A DNA stretch of 64,000 bases from Paratinospora sagittata (Eukaryota; Streptophyta; Magnoliopsida; Ranunculales; Menispermaceae): positions 21,344,288-21,408,287 of the forward strand of contig CM069605.1 of NCBI GenBank assembly GCA_035771175.1, given 5' to 3'. The notes below the pieces were generated by a model that had not been told where the DNA came from, did not search any database, and was given only the letters and a program-made list of their open reading frames with translations. Positions 32,020 through 44,449 of this stretch are shown piece by piece. The first letter of the stretch is position 1. Every line of letters begins with the position of its first letter. The position numbers and the translations under genes are program-made.

Positions 32020-33492
32020 TGATGCGGAATATTTTGTTATTCGCAAGTGCACGAATTATCAAGTCATAATACCAAAGTGAGTCGGGTTATTGTCCTCAAG
32101 AAAAAGTAATTTTACTAATATAATGCCCAGAACTACTAAGATTTTAATATTATCTACGTGATCAAAATGGGTGATTTTATGTGTTGGAATAAAAATTAAA
32201 CAAATTAAAACGAATTAATGCAAAATTAATTGAAAATGGGTGTAAATCAATGAATGAAAATTCTAGGGGATTGAAATCATTATGTTTTATTTTAAAGGGT
32301 TTTAAAAGGTTTTGTTATTGATTTAATTAATATATTTATAAATCATGAATCCTATCCCAATCAAATACCTCTCTTGAGCGTCAATTTGAAAATTTATACT
32401 TAACCTATTAATTCCCTCTCTCGAGTGTAAATCAACACATCAAGTATGCCTTAAGATTTGTGATTCATGTTTTTTAATTTCAAAGGTTTTTATAGGTCTC
32501 TCGACTCAATACTACTAACTTAGGTCATAAATTTTGGGATCCGAATTGATAACATCTCTCTCGAGTTTAAGTAATCAAATCTAAATACATTCAACTATTA
32601 GCCAGCAAATTGAAGGCATTAAGCATATGATTTTGCAAATAAATTCATAAACTAATTCAAGAACACAGAAATAAGCATTAACCCATAAAATCAAACATAA
32701 ATCATTCAAACCTCTAAATCAAGAACTTAGTTTATATTCATGTGCATGGATACAGGATGAAAAAGATATAAACCAATGGAAGAAAACATTTCAAGATACA
32801 TGAAAGTTAAATCAAAGGTTCGAATCCCCCTTTGATGGTAGTTTAATCCTCTCCTTGTCCTTGGTTCCTTCAAGCCTCCAATGCTCTTCTTTTTTTCTTG
32901 CCTCCTCTTTCACACCCTCAAACCTAATTCTCCTCTTTGGTAATCCTCAATTCAAACCTTAAATCTTGTTTTACACTTAAGCGGGTCAAAAGACCAAAAT
33001 GGGCATGAAAACTCGCTCAAAAAATGAAGTCTCGCAATTTTGCGAACACCGGCGCCAGTTCTGGGAGCCGCGACGTCCACCCACGGGTTTTTGTGGTGCT
33101 GATTTGTGGACTTAGCCAATTTTCCCACTTTTGGCACACTTATTGCACATGTTCTTGACTTCTTTTGAACACCATTTGAACCTTATTTCAACCCACTTTG
33201 AAGCTCTTTATTTACCTACAGAACAAAGTGTAAACAAATCTAAATTCTATGCAATTAATCAAAGTATTAACTATAATGAAATATACTTAAAACATGTGAC
33301 TTCTATGATATTAACATGTATCAAAAAGTCATTTATTCATGATAAAAAACCTATAAAAACCTAAAATAAAACCTAAATGCACCTAAAACAACTAAGTATA
33401 CTAATCATGTAAAAACACCTAAAAACTAACTAAATGAACTTAAAAATCTATCAAATTAACATGCAAACTAACTACTAAAACTTAACTTATCA
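32020..33492 (-). repeat. O 5' LTR
   Basis: 1,473 bp, pairing with 24320-25787. The plus-strand ends are TGATGCGGAATATT and AACTTATCA. No TATATAAT box; GC-rich block at about 33045-33085. Confidence 0.9.
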
Positions 33493-34360
33493 CCGCACCT
33501 CTTGGCCAAAGTAGTGCTTCAACCGTTGTCCATTAACTCGAAAGCATACAACACTCTCCAAAAGGGAAGACGCGCTCCACCATGAAAGGTCCTGACCATC
33601 TTGACTTTAACTTCCAGGGAACAACTTCAATCTTGAATTTAATAGGAGTACTTGTCGCCCCGGTTCAAAATCTCTCTACTCAATGTTCTTGTCATGCCAC
33701 TTCTTGGTCCACTCCTTGTAGATTTTTGCATTCTCATAGGCATCATTCCTAAATTCTTCCATTTCCATAGTTACAGTAACCTTTGATTTTCGGATGCCTT
33801 TAAGTCAAAATTAAGCTTTTTCACTGCCCAATAAGCTCGATGCTCTAACTCAATCGGTAAGTGACAAGACTTTCCAAACACAAGGCGGTAAGGAGACCAC
33901 CCAATAGGAGTCTTCAATGCAGTCCGATACGCCCATAAAGCCTCATCAAGCTTCAAAGACCAACCCTTCCTAGTGACATTAACAGTTTTCTCCAAAATTT
34001 GTTTAACTTCCCGGTTGCTCACTTTGGCTTGACCATTGGTTTGAGGATGGTATGCAAGTTCCACTTTATGTTTCACCCCATACTTGGCAAGAAGAACATT
34101 GAATAATTTGTTGCAAAAGTGGGTGCCTTCATCACTTATGATTGCCTTAGGAGTGCCAAATCTAGTAAATATGTGCTTGTGTAGAAATTTCAGCGCCACC
34201 TTAGCATCATTGGTCTCCGTAGCTATAGCTTCAACCCACTTGGATACATAATCCACCGCCAAAAGTATATACGTCTTGCCAAACAAAGGAGGAAAAGGGC
34301 CCATAAAATTAATACCCCACACATCAAAAAGCTCCACCTCTAAGATATTTTTCAAAGGTA
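33493..34360 (-). pseudogene. N integrase
   Basis: The frame 34355-33771 carries the core. The first catalytic position reads GINFMGPF (Asp to Asn, codon 34308-34310), the second [11 protein letters not shown] is intact, and the third reads [12 protein letters not shown] (Glu to Lys, codon 34023-34025). The rest, [21 protein letters not shown], matches Athila. The C-terminal part (33770-33493) is frameshifted. O inserted just beyond it. Confidence 0.88.
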
Positions 34361-34860
34361 ACTCGTGTCATCTAGAGATGGTACCAAGACGTTGGCATCT
34401 ATCACATGTCTTATAAAAGATGTAGCTATCACGAAACAAAGTGGGCCAATAAAACCCACTTTGAAGCACCTTTGCCGCTATCCGAGTAGCTCTAAAATGA
34501 CCTCCATAGGGGGAAGAATGGCGCTTATGAAGAATGGCTTGAACCTCCTCTTCCGGTACACACCGCCGAATCATTTGATCATTGCATCTTTTGAAAAGTA
34601 CAGGCTCATCCCACATGTAGGAATTGACATCATGCAAAAACTTTTTCTTCTTCGAGTAAGATTTGGAGGCAAAGTACCACCAACCAAATAGTTAGCAAAA
34701 TCAGCATACCATGGAGCTTTCACTCCCAATCCATACAATTGCTCATCCGGGAAAGTCTCAAGGATCGGTAAGCACTTATCTTCCTCTTCATATTGCAACT
34801 TAGATAGATGGTCGCTACAACATTTTCACTTCCCTTCTTGTCTTTAATCTCCAAGTTAAA
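34361..34860 (-). pseudogene. N integrase zinc-binding region and linker
   Basis: Frame 34637-34368 contains HKRHSSPYGGHFRATRIA and YKTCDRCQRLGTISR, giving the H...H...C..C zinc ligands. Frame 34798-34571 contains the linker APWYADFANYLVGGTLPPN. A short deletion and frame change separate it from RNase H at about 34860. This is the segment replaced in O. Confidence 0.8.
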
Positions 34861-35960
34861 CTTTGCAACAAAAGGATCTACCGAATCAACCTTGGCTTGG
34901 CATCTTTCTTCTCAAATAAATATCGAATGGCGGCATGATCAGTGTACACTATAACCTTGGACGCAATGATGTATGACCGAAACTTGTCACATGCAAACAC
35001 AATGGCTAACAATTCCTTCTCAGTCTTGGTGTAATTTTTTTGAGCTCCATCAAGAGTACGACTCGCATAATAGATAGCCCGAAGCATCTTATCTCGCCTT
35101 TGCCCAAGAACTACCCCAACCGCAAAGTCACTTGCATCACACATAATCTCAAACAGTTCCTTCCAATCCGACACAACCATAATAGGGGCTGAGATTAATG
35201 CTTTCTTTATCGAATCAAATGCCTTAACACAATGCTCATCAAACTCAAAGGGTGCCTCTTTCTCAAGTAAGTTACAAAGGGGCTTGGCAATCTTTGAGAA
35301 ATCTTTAATAAACAGCTGGTAGAAACCAGCATGCCCCAAGAAACTTCTAATGCCTTTTACATTCTTTGAATGAGGAAGCTTCTCAATGGCCACTATCATG
35401 GCCCTATCCACCTCATGACCCTTAGAAGAAATCCGATGACCCAAAACAATGCCTTCTTGTACCATGAAATGGCACTTCTCCCAATTTAGTACTAGGTTGG
35501 TTTCTTCACATCTTTGAAGCACAAGAGATAAATTCTGAAGGCAATGGTCAAATGAGGTCCCAAAAATAGAAAAATCATCCATAAATACCTCTACTATCTC
35601 CTCAGTCATATCAGCAAAAGTAAACATCATTCAACGTTGAAAAGTTGTCAGCGCATTGCATAAACCATACGACATCCTACGGAAAGCAAAAGTACTATAT
35701 GGGCTCAACATTTGATCAATGAAAGGAAGGGAAAAGTGATCCTTCCTGATTGTTTTGTTCAACTTTCGATAAACTATACATAAACGCCGACACGTGACTA
35801 TCCTAGTGGAGATCAACTCATTGTTCTCATTCTTGACTATCGTCATTCCACCTTTCTTGGGCACTACTTGTACTGGACTCACCCAAAAACTATCCGATAT
35901 AGCATACACAATTCCCGTCTTCAACCACTTCAAAATTTCAGATTTTACAACCTCTTTCAT
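34861..35960 (-). pseudogene. pol: N reverse transcriptase-RNase H, motif A deleted
   Basis: The RT part 35960-35631 has KWLKTGIVYAISDS, VQVVPKKGGMTIV and RKDHFSLPFIDQML, then jumps in frame to SPYSTFAFRRMSYGLCN. About 36 residues containing motif A (FLDGYSGYN in O) are missing at about 35706. After a stop, 35630-34878 has the intact catalytic FMDD ([11 protein letters not shown]), the connection region and RNase H ([34 protein letters not shown]). Confidence 0.88.
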
Positions 35961-37010
35961 GGTTGGATTTAGCCGCCTTTGGTGTTATATTGAAGGTTTG
36001 TAAGATTCCTTCATCAAGATCTTATGCATACAAATCGAAGGATTTACCCCCTTTATGTCGGCTATGGACCACCCCAAAACGGACCTATACTCTCTCAAGA
36101 TGCGTAATAGCTTCTCTTCGTCCACACTAGACAAAGCCAATGATATAATTACTGGCATAGTAGACTTCTCACCCAAAAATGCATAGCGAAGATGCTCCGG
36201 TAAGGGCTTTAACTTCGGTAAAGGCTCTACTAACTTGGGTGGCGAAGAAGCTTCAATATCTTTTGCTTTGGTGATTGTACTCTCAGGATTGTGGGCATCA
36301 AGAGCTAAGGCATAATGTTGGACTTCATCATGAAAGGCCTCATCGCTAGATATCAAACTCACAAGACACTTTTCTAAAGGATCTACTGGTGTAGCCTCAC
36401 TATGTACCACTGTCACACATGCATCAACCACTTCCGCTACATCAATCCAGTGACATGTATTCCCCTCCAATGGTAATTTAAGAGTCTTGTATATGTTAAA
36501 CAACACTTCTTCATCATTCACTCGCAAAGTAAGCTCGCCACGTTGTATATCAATCAAGGCTCTCCCGGTAGCAAAGAATGGTTGCCCGAGTACAAGAGGA
36601 ATATTTCTATCTTCCTCCATGTCCAAAACTACAAAGTCTACCAGGAAGATGAACTTGTCCACCTTCACTAGCACGTCCTCAATGATACCCCGAGGGTATG
36701 TAAGTGATCAATTTGCTAGTTGCAAAGATATTGTAGTTGGCTTCACCTCGCCAAGCCCCAAATTCCTAAAAATTGACAAAGGCATCAACTTAATGGTTGC
36801 ACCTAAATCACATAAAGCTTTAGTAAAATTTAAAGAACCAATGGTGCAAGGTATAGTGAAACTCCCTAGATCTTCTAGCTTTTGAGGTAGCTTCTTTTGT
36901 AGTATGGCACTACCCTCTTTAGTAAGCTTCACCGTCTCGTAGTCCTCTAGCTTCCTCTTCTTCATCATCACATTCTTCATGAACTTGACGTAGTTTGGCA
37001 TTTGCTCCAA
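35961..37010 (-). pseudogene. N protease
   Basis: Frame 37010-36708 has GSFTIPCTIGSLNF and ALCDLGATIKLMPLSIF, with the catalytic Asp and Thr for the usual Ser (DLGAS in A). After a stop, frame 36674-35985 continues LVKVDKFIFLVDFVVLD, ATGRALIDIQRGELTLR, then the RT N-terminal linker HLRYAFLGEKSTMPVII. Only one stop and no frameshift separate the parts. Confidence 0.8.
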
Positions 37011-37043
37011 TGCATCTGCAAAAGGGATGTTAATGTGAATCTT

Positions 37044-38480
37044 TTAGAAAATTTTTAGAAACTTGGAGTATTGCTCGTTAAGCTTCTTCTTTTGAAATCT
37101 CTGAGGAAATGGAATAGGAGTTGAAAGTTTAGGAGGGTTATCCGTGAAAGTAATAAAACCAGGCCGGTAGGGCCTTTCATGTGGCCTCTTCCCCTTTGAT
37201 GACTCAACTTCCTTCTCTTTACTCAGCTCGGTCTCAGTGCTTGTCTCTTCATACTCTTCATTAGGTGGTGGTGGTGTACTTAGGCTCGAATCAGGCCCCT
37301 TTACTTCCTTTCCACTTCTCAAGGTAATGGCTTGGCATTGCTCTTTCGGGTTTACCTCAATGTTACTAGGTAGTGACCCCCTTTGTTGGGTACTCATCTA
37401 TGATGCTAGCTGCCCCACTTGCACCTCTGAATTCATGATAGAAGCCCTTGTTTCCGTTATGAATGAACTCAACAACTTATTACTAGTGAGCTTCTTATCT
37501 TGTGCTTGAGTGTAGATACCTGGTGGAGGTTGTAAAATATTCCTTGTATTGGCATAGGAAAAATTCTCATGATTACGAACACCCGGGTGGTATTGATTTG
37601 GAACACCTTGATTGCTTCGATAGTTGTACCCCCGGTTGTTGAGGTATTGTATTTGCTCCTCCAATGCCTCATTGCCCGAATAGCTCAAATTCAACGCCGT
37701 CATTTTCTCAATAGATGGTTGTGCACTTTGAGTGGTAAGTGCAGTAAGTTGATGCGAAAGGCTTGAAATTTGTGCCGAGTGGGATGTGATAGAATTTATT
37801 TCATGTAACTCGACTACCTTCTTCACTATGGATTTTTTCCCTGGAACTTCATAGGTATTGGTAGCCATATCCTCCAAGAAGCTAAATGCTTCAAAAGTAG
37901 TCTTGGACAACAATGAACCGCCAGCCGCCACATCTACTAGAGTCCTTGCAGAAAACGTCATCCCATTGTAGAAAAGTTAAAGCTGTAACCAATCTTGAAA
38001 CCCATGTTGAGGTCATTTCCTCAACAACTTCTTGAATCTCTCCCAAGAGTCATATAAAGACTCTGACTATTGTTGCTTGAATTGCCCAATCTCGGCTCGT
38101 AAAAACTTGTGTACCATGTCCTCCCATGTTGCAATGCTATTTGGTTGCAAGGATTGCAACCAGGCTCTTGCCTTGTCCCGTAGTGAGAACGGGAACAACC
38201 TCAGTCTAATGGTGTCTTTAGGAACACCATTCATCTACACACTGTCACACATATCCAAGAAAGTGGTGATGTGGATAGTTGGATCTTCCATAAGGGAACC
38301 TCCAAATTGGTGATGCTGGACCATCGAGATCAAAGTCGGCTTCAACTCAAAGTTGTTCGCATTTATGTGAGTGCGAACAATGCTCGAATAGTTGTTGTTG
38401 ATAACCGATTTGAAATAATCCCTCAAAGTCAACTGATTAGGATTATCCGCCATTGTTTCAGCACCTACTCTTATTTCTCT
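37044..38480 (-). pseudogene. gag: N gag
   Basis: The probable start is MADNPNQLTLRDYF (about 38453). It has NNFELKPTLISMVQHHQFGG, a stop near 38235, degenerate sequence to 37962, then frame 37961-37398 with TFSARTLVDVAAGGSLLS, YEVPGKKSIVKKVVELHEI and NNRGYNYRSNQGVPNQYHPG, and frame 37397-37044 with AITLRSGKEVKGPD and RPHERPYRPGFITF. A Gag-type core with a tail leading into protease. Confidence 0.82.
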
Positions 38481-38665
38481 TCTTAGTCTTCCAAACGTTC
38501 TCTCAATCTCAGGATCAAACAGTACTTTCTCAAACCTTTTCGATCGCCGCATATATGTGGAAATCCTAGAAGAAAGAAAAAGAAAGAAAAATTCAGGAAA
38601 TAACAAATAAAATCTAAATTAAAATCAAAGCTCGAAAACACAATAATAGTGTAAACTAATATTTA

Positions 38666-38683
38666 TCCCCGACAACGACGTTA
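38666..38683 (-). other. N primer binding site, decayed
   Basis: The minus strand reads TAACGTCGTTGTCGGGGA against TGGCGCCGTTGCCGGGGA. All four differences are C-to-T or G-to-A. Confidence 0.75.
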
Positions 38684-38689
38684 AAAACT

Positions 38690-39977
38690 TGATGCGTGCA
38701 AACCGCAAGTGTACAGTTGCCAAGTTATAATATTTACCAATGAGAATCGGGTATCGTCCTCAGGGATTGATTTACTACACTACTTATGTCATTCCTATTC
38801 CTAACTTTATTTAGACAACCAAATTTTAATGATCTATGAACTGAAACAATATTTAAACTAAAGCACTAATTAAAATAGCAAGTTATCAGAATTTTCTGGG
38901 GAAAAATCAATATTAAAAACATCTAGAGATTAGATTTCACCTAATTATCAATTTTGAAATATTAGTCATGCTCATTATCAAATTACTATTCATATTTATA
39001 AGTTAAAATCCTATAGTTCCTAAAACCCATATATTAGTAATGCATTACACTCTATGATTTTCCTACAACTTCATGAGGCATCGCATATCCATCGATACTA
39101 CGACCATCTCATGTCATATTTCTCATGTTCAAACCTAGAAAACCCTCTATCGAGTGCCACCCCCCAAGTCTATGATTAATCAATCTGTGGCCAAGAGCTA
39201 ATGTTATTGCATAAAATCTAATATAGGATCCATCTCCTCTCTAGACTAACAAATTAGTTCATACTTTGGAATAATAAAAACCAAAACATGTAGAGAAACA
39301 AGGAATTAAACATCAAACCCCAAACTAGTTGCTATTGAACTTGCAGGTTCCTCCTTGTCTTCAAGTCATCTTCTTCACGTTCACTTGCTCTTAGCCGTCG
39401 TTTTATCTTCTCCAGTGTATTCCCCTAGAAAAATCCTAAATTTTGATATATAATATGCCCCAAAGTTGTGTGCAACTGCAATTGGAAAGTGGGAAAAAAT
39501 CCTATTAAAAACTTGCTAAAAACACAAGTTTTTTTCCATTCCATGCCGCAGCGCCTCATCCTAATGCCACAACACTCAGAACCTTCTCTCAACTTCATCC
39601 TTTTCACCACCACAGCGCCGCGGCACTCAGAACGTAGCATTTTTCCTGTTTTCTGTGGACTTAGCCAATTTTCAGCCCTTTTTTTACTTGGGTTCTTCGT
39701 GTTCCTCTTTTGCATCTTCTTGTACATGTTTCCATCATCCAAAACCATGACTAACACATCTAAATACCTCAAAAAAAAGTAAATCAAATCAGTAACACAC
39801 TTAAAAATGACATGGATCAAATCATAAACTATTAAACCAAAATAATGCATAAAAACCCAAATTATCCTAAACTAACAATTGCATCAAAACTAACACAAAC
39901 ACATGAAACTAATACATAAAATGTTCTAAAACACACCTAAAACATTCTCTAAAACCTACCTAAATATGCAACTATCA
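38690..39977 (-). repeat. N 5' LTR
   Basis: 1,288 bp, pairing with the 3' LTR. Deletions relative to it include a block near 39020 and another near 39195. TATATAAT is at about 39447; the GC-rich cluster is at about 39545-39635. Confidence 0.88.
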
Positions 39978-41664
39978 CATTTTCTCGAGACTCAGTATTT
40001 TTTTATTAGAGTTTAAGGAACGCGCTCCTTGTAAGAGGAACGCACTCCTGTGATTTTTTCCAAGAATCAGAATTTTTTGATTCGGGAAAAAGGAACGCGC
40101 TCCTGTTGTCAAGGAAAAAATAAGAAAGTTTGTAGAGTCAGTGGTTCTTGATGAAAGGACCCCTTTCTATGCCCAACGGACATATTGAGGAACGCGCTCC
40201 TTAATTGGAGGGAAATTTGAGATTTTTCACATTTCAAAGCAGAAACGCACTTCTTCCTTTAGAAACGCGTTCCTGTGCCTCGGTGTGGTATTTTTCTATA
40301 AATACCACACTTGCTCATTTGAAGAACAACTTTTGCAAAAAACTAAAGAACTTGTGCGTTTTTCATCTTAGCATTTCTACAAGCCCAAAACAAGTTCTTG
40401 AGCAATTTTAAACCTCTTTTACAGCAAAAGTTCACCTACATTTGATCTATTGATTCATACTTCTGAAAAGTTCTCCAAATATTTCAAAACTTTGTGAAAC
40501 TTGTATGTTTCCATTGAGCAAGTGTTCAAGATGTTTTTTAGTGTTGTCTAGACATCTTGTTGTGCTTGATTATTCTTGAACGTGACATCTCTCATTCAAC
40601 ATCACACTTGAAGAATCATTGAGCTTCAACCTTTCCAAAGTGGGGCGAAATTTCTCTAACTTGATTCTTGTTATTTTGTTTGAGCAAATTAGTTTTGTGC
40701 TTTTGTTAGCATCTTGAACACTGATTTCATTTTGATTATTGTGTGTGAAACCCTATTTTGATCTTCATATCATTATATCTTGTTTAGTGGTTTCATAAAC
40801 ATCTTGTGGTATCGACTAATGTGTTAAAGTTATATTATATTGAATCAATTTCATAGATCAATACTTGGTTTGCTTGATTCTTCATCTTAATCATTTATTC
40901 ATTTTGAATCATCAAGTTTTGATCATCATTATGTATTGATTCTTGTGCCTTAAATATACCATTGTTAGAATCAATATCTTGTTACATGTGTATAATCGAT
41001 TCTCAGTTTCATATCATATATATTTGAATCGATTGCATTTGAGAAAAACTATACATCACATCATTTAAATCACTGTGGTTGGAATAGTGGTGTTTACTCA
41101 TTCAAGATTGTAAGCTTAATATTGTTGAGAGTGTTGTAGAATACTTCTCTATATCTTTTGTAATCTTGATGTATCGTTGACATGTTTGTCAACTTGGGAT
41201 TAATACCATATATTGTACAGCTAGTAAACAGGCTCGTACTTTGTTACAGTGTGGCTTTCTAGTCAAGCCCTTTTGTAGGCTAGAGTTTGGCTTTGTAACT
41301 GAGCCGTTGTGTTGGTTAGTGGGTGGCTTTCTAACCGAGCCCTTGTGTAGGGTAGCGTGTGTGGCTTTCTAACCAAGCCCTTATGTTGGTTAGTGTAAAC
41401 AGCTTCTCGTCACGCCCGTAAGTTGACTAGCCAATAGTACATGTATTGGGAAATCCTAATCGTGGTGATTGGGTAGTGGACGTAGGTTCTAGGGGAACCC
41501 AACCACTCTAAATCTATGTGTCCAATTACCTTTCCTGCATTTGTTTAGTTTTGATTGTTACCTACTAAGCACTTTATCTATTTAATTATATTATCCGAAA
41601 GGTAACGCAAAAGTCTGCCAAGTCCAACTCACTCCCCCTCTTGGACTATAATACTGGGCCAACA
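39978..41664 (+). repeat. B2, right-hand piece
   Basis: It resumes B2 at CATTTTCTCGAGACTC, the counterpart of 14588 in B1. It carries the rest of the palindrome array, the TATA box, about 800 bases of R/U5 and the minisatellite, and ends CTGGGCCAACA. No coding region. Confidence 0.8.
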
Positions 41665-42188
41665 AGACGTACAATGTGAACTTAGGACGAATAACCCTGA
41701 AGATGGACATTTGTACGTGAACCCAAAATGGTACCTGGCCATGAAACCTTATGAGACGGTGTGTTATAGGTGTTTACTGGTTTATGATATTGTATATTGT
41801 TGATGATGTTATGTTGTGTTTGTCTAATGATTATGATTGTCATGTTACCTTTATTAATTGTCATAATCCATAAAATATTTGTTTCATCCACTAGGCGATA
41901 GCTCATCCTTTTAAGAGCATAAGGTGGATCAGGGCAGAGGTACATGGACCCTAGTTTTGTAACCCCTGACTTAACTGAATAAGTAGTGAAGGTGATTTTT
42001 GGGGAGCATGTTCCCTTGAATTGGCAGTCGTTAGACTACCCTCATTTTGTACTAAAAACATTTACAATTATTGAAAAGAAACGTTGTCCCTATGTTGTGT
42101 TCCTGCGCATTTGATTTATATTGTAACTGCGTCACATCCTGCCTGTGAGTGTTCTGCCGGTCTAGGCGTGTTCGGGCGGGGTGTGACA
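41665..42188 (+). repeat. C LTR, last piece
   Basis: It follows the AGACG duplication and ends GGCGGGGTGTGACA, an LTR end like that of T1 and D. ACCCC (42189-42193) would be the right target duplication. Confidence 0.6.
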
Positions 42189-42194
42189 ACCCCT

Positions 42195-43397
42195 ATCATT
42201 CAACCACCTGATTGGGGCAACAGATCAATAAATTACCCAATGTGATTTATTATGCCAGTAGAACTTTTACAGATGCACAACTCAATTATTTCACCATTGA
42301 GAAAGAACAGTTAGTTATTGTATTTGCCCTAGAAAAACTTAGACCTTACTTACTAGGGTCTAAGGTCCTAATCTATTTTGATCATACTGAGTTGAGGTAC
42401 CATTAACATAAAAGGGATTCCAAACCAAGGCTAATTAGATGGATTTTGCCAGTACAAGAATTTGATTTAGAAATTCGAGACAAAAAAAGTACAGAAAATG
42501 TAGTAGCGGATCACTTATCTAGGCTTGTCATTGAGTCTACAAGTCAGTACCCATCAATGAGTCCTTTCTAGATATGTGTTTAAGTGGGTTGAAGTCATTG
42601 CATGTAAAACTAATGACCATCAAGTCGTGGTCCAATTTTTGAAAAGTAACAGATTTGCACATTTTGGTACACCAAGGGCCATCATTAGTAAATGGTGGGA
42701 GCCATTTTAGTAATTGGATTCTTGAGCAATTAATGGAAAAATATGGTATCACCCATAAGATAGCTACCCCATACCATCCTCGGACTAGTGGTCAAGTAGA
42801 AATTTCCAATAGAGAGATTAAAAGGATTTTAGAGAAGTCTGTGAACCCCACTAGAAAAAATTGGTCACTTCGATTATCAGATGCATTGTGGGCTTATTGG
42901 ACTGCATTCAAAACTCCTATTGGTATGTTTCTATACAGGCTTGCTTTTGGCAAAGCCTGCCATTTACCAATTAAACTTGAGCATAAGGCGTATTAGGCTA
43001 TCAAAAAGCTGAATTTTGATTTAGCCACAGCTGGTTCACATAAAAAGCTCCAACTTTTGAGTTAGAAGAACTTCAGAATGATGCATATGAGTTTGCCAGA
43101 CAATACAAGGATAAGATGAAGTCAGCATATGATAAAGCAATTCTTAGGAAATCCTTTAGTCCAGGTCAAAAGGTTCTTCTTTATGACTTTAGGTTGCATT
43201 TACTCCCAGGAAAACTTAAGTCTAGGTGGACTAGTACATATATTGTTCATATAGTTTATTCACCTAGAGTTGTTGAGATTTCCCAACCCAATGATGACAA
43301 ATTTAAGGTCAATGGACAAAGATTGAAACCAATTTTGGAGTCGCCTACCTCTGAGGTGGAGCAAACCGTGTTGCTCCATGACCCTGCATATACTTGA
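42195..43397 (+). pseudogene. F RNase H and integrase remnants
   Basis: 42212-42530 gives [37 protein letters not shown] and [20 protein letters not shown]. The zinc-binding region and the first catalytic Asp of integrase are deleted (about 42537-42577). FKWVEVIACKTNDHQVV resumes at about 42590, an extra base disrupts the second Asp region (IIS, then NGGSHFSN), and [19 protein letters not shown] retains the Glu. The tail (43116-43397) has SPGQKVLLYDFRLHL and VNGQRLKP. Badly decayed. Confidence 0.82.
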
Positions 43398-44449
43398 TAT
43401 GTCACATTCTCACCTTCCCTATTCTTTTTACATTTTTGACAATGTCTGGTTTTTGTGGGGGAGGGTGCATTTTAGTTAGATTTAGTTCTTTTAAGAAGTT
43501 TAGGTGTCATCTTAGCATAGAAAACATTCCATGTAGGGTTAGTTTTCTTTTGTTAGTTTTGAAAAAAATAAAAAATAAATAAGAAAAAGAAAAAAAATTC
43601 AAAAGGAAAAAATAAAATGAATTTTCTAGAAAAAGTGTTCATAATTATAAGTTTGTTAATTTAAGTATGAAGTTTTTTCATTCAAGGCACAATGTTGAAA
43701 AGTATTAATTGGCCTATCTAGGAAATGTTTTGGAGTATGAATCCGAGTCATACAACTTCTATAACGAAAAGATAAGTATAAACTCCTTTTTATGCACACA
43801 CATCTGGCTAGGCTTAGAATTAGGATTTTAAACATTACCAAAGTCAACTTCCTCAAGCCATGGGGTATAAGGTTGGACTATGTCTCAATAATTGGTTTGT
43901 CATCTTCATAAGTAGTATAGTATATATATATATATATATTTAAGAGGAAATAAAAGTGTTGAATATTCATGAGCCAAAAAAGAGAAGGAAAAAAAGTCGA
44001 AAAAAAGTGAAGTTCGCTAGATAGTAAATAAAGTATCTTGAGTTGGTGTGCAAGATGTATGTGGCAGATAATACATTCCTCCATTTAAGGTTGTAACCTA
44101 GATCTTGCTTTTAAATGCAGATCTTGGTTTGTGATCAAGACTTTGCCATCCCTGTGAAATCTAGTTTAGATTGAGATTAGATTGAGATAACCAATACTCT
44201 AGTGTAAGGGGCTTACCACATACCCTCAAAGCAAACCGAAGTTTTAGGCCCAAGTCAAAATCACTTTACACCAAGGAGTTAGCATTTTTACTTGAATTAT
44301 GAGAGTTTTATGCCTTAAGACTAAGAAATTTCTCATGAACTAGATAACCAATGAACACTTATAACCTAGTATAGGAGTCATTGTAGTATAATTTGGATTT
44401 TAGAGTCACAGTTTTTGCTAGGGACTAACAAAGTGCTAGTGGGGGAGTG
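43398..44449 (+). repeat. F 3' untranslated region and polypurine tract
   Basis: Non-coding, with TTTGTGGGGGAGGG (about 43450-43463), a TA run at 43921-43939, and the polypurine tract AGTGGGGGAGTG at 44438-44449 directly before the LTR. Confidence 0.7.
43921..43939. repeat. TA microsatellite
   Basis: Nine to ten TA units in the untranslated region of F. Confidence 0.8.

Larger units (their letters stand above)
24320..33492 (-). mobile_element. O: full-length Athila-type element with target duplication CCGCA
   Basis: 9,173 bp with two LTRs of about 1.47 kb and a perfect CCGCA duplication (24315-24319, 33493-33497). The N integrase tail and untranslated region rejoin cleanly when O is removed. 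Internal order on the minus strand: primer site, gag with internal deletion, protease, RT, RNase H, SINE-like insert, integrase, 3' untranslated region. It is a different subfamily from N: LTRs start TGTAAGTTGAG/TGATAAGTTAAG and lack the TATATAAT box. Confidence 0.9.
19757..39977 (-). mobile_element. N: Athila-type Ty3 element with target duplication CATTT, containing M and O
   Basis: The perfect duplication CATTT (19752-19756 and 39978-39982) and the continuity of B2 across it define the ends. Minus-strand order: 5' LTR (39977-38690), decayed primer site, gag, protease, RT, RNase H, integrase (interrupted at its end by O), 3' untranslated region, 3' LTR (interrupted by M). Without M and O it is about 9.7 kb. 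Many stops, a deletion of RT motif A and integrase active-site changes show it is dead. Confidence 0.88.
19113..41664 (+). mobile_element. B2: second solo LTR of the B family, split by N
   Basis: Left piece 19113-19756 and right piece 39978-41664 align end to end with B1. Removing N and one CATTT leaves about 2,326 bp against 2,334 for B1. The flanks are GGACG (19108-19112) and AGACG (41665-41669). The TATA box is at about 40296-40303. No internal domain remains, so it is a solo LTR that was later hit by an Athila element. Confidence 0.8.
13803..42188 (+). repeat. C 3' LTR, split into four pieces by nested insertions
   Basis: Pieces are 13803-13936, 16271-16700, 18714-19112 and 41665-42188, about 1.48 kb together. 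It starts TGTAAAACCC and ends GGGGTGTGACA. It has a TATA box about 78 bases in. Short near-identical duplications flank each insertion (TCTCT/TCTTT, TCTCA/TCTTA, GGACG/AGACG), each differing by one base. The other C LTR is not in the window. No genes lie in these pieces. Confidence 0.7.

Noticed and set aside
42189..43397. Host gene with exons
   Set aside because: All segments match RNase H and integrase of an Athila element with deletions; there are no splice signals in consistent positions.
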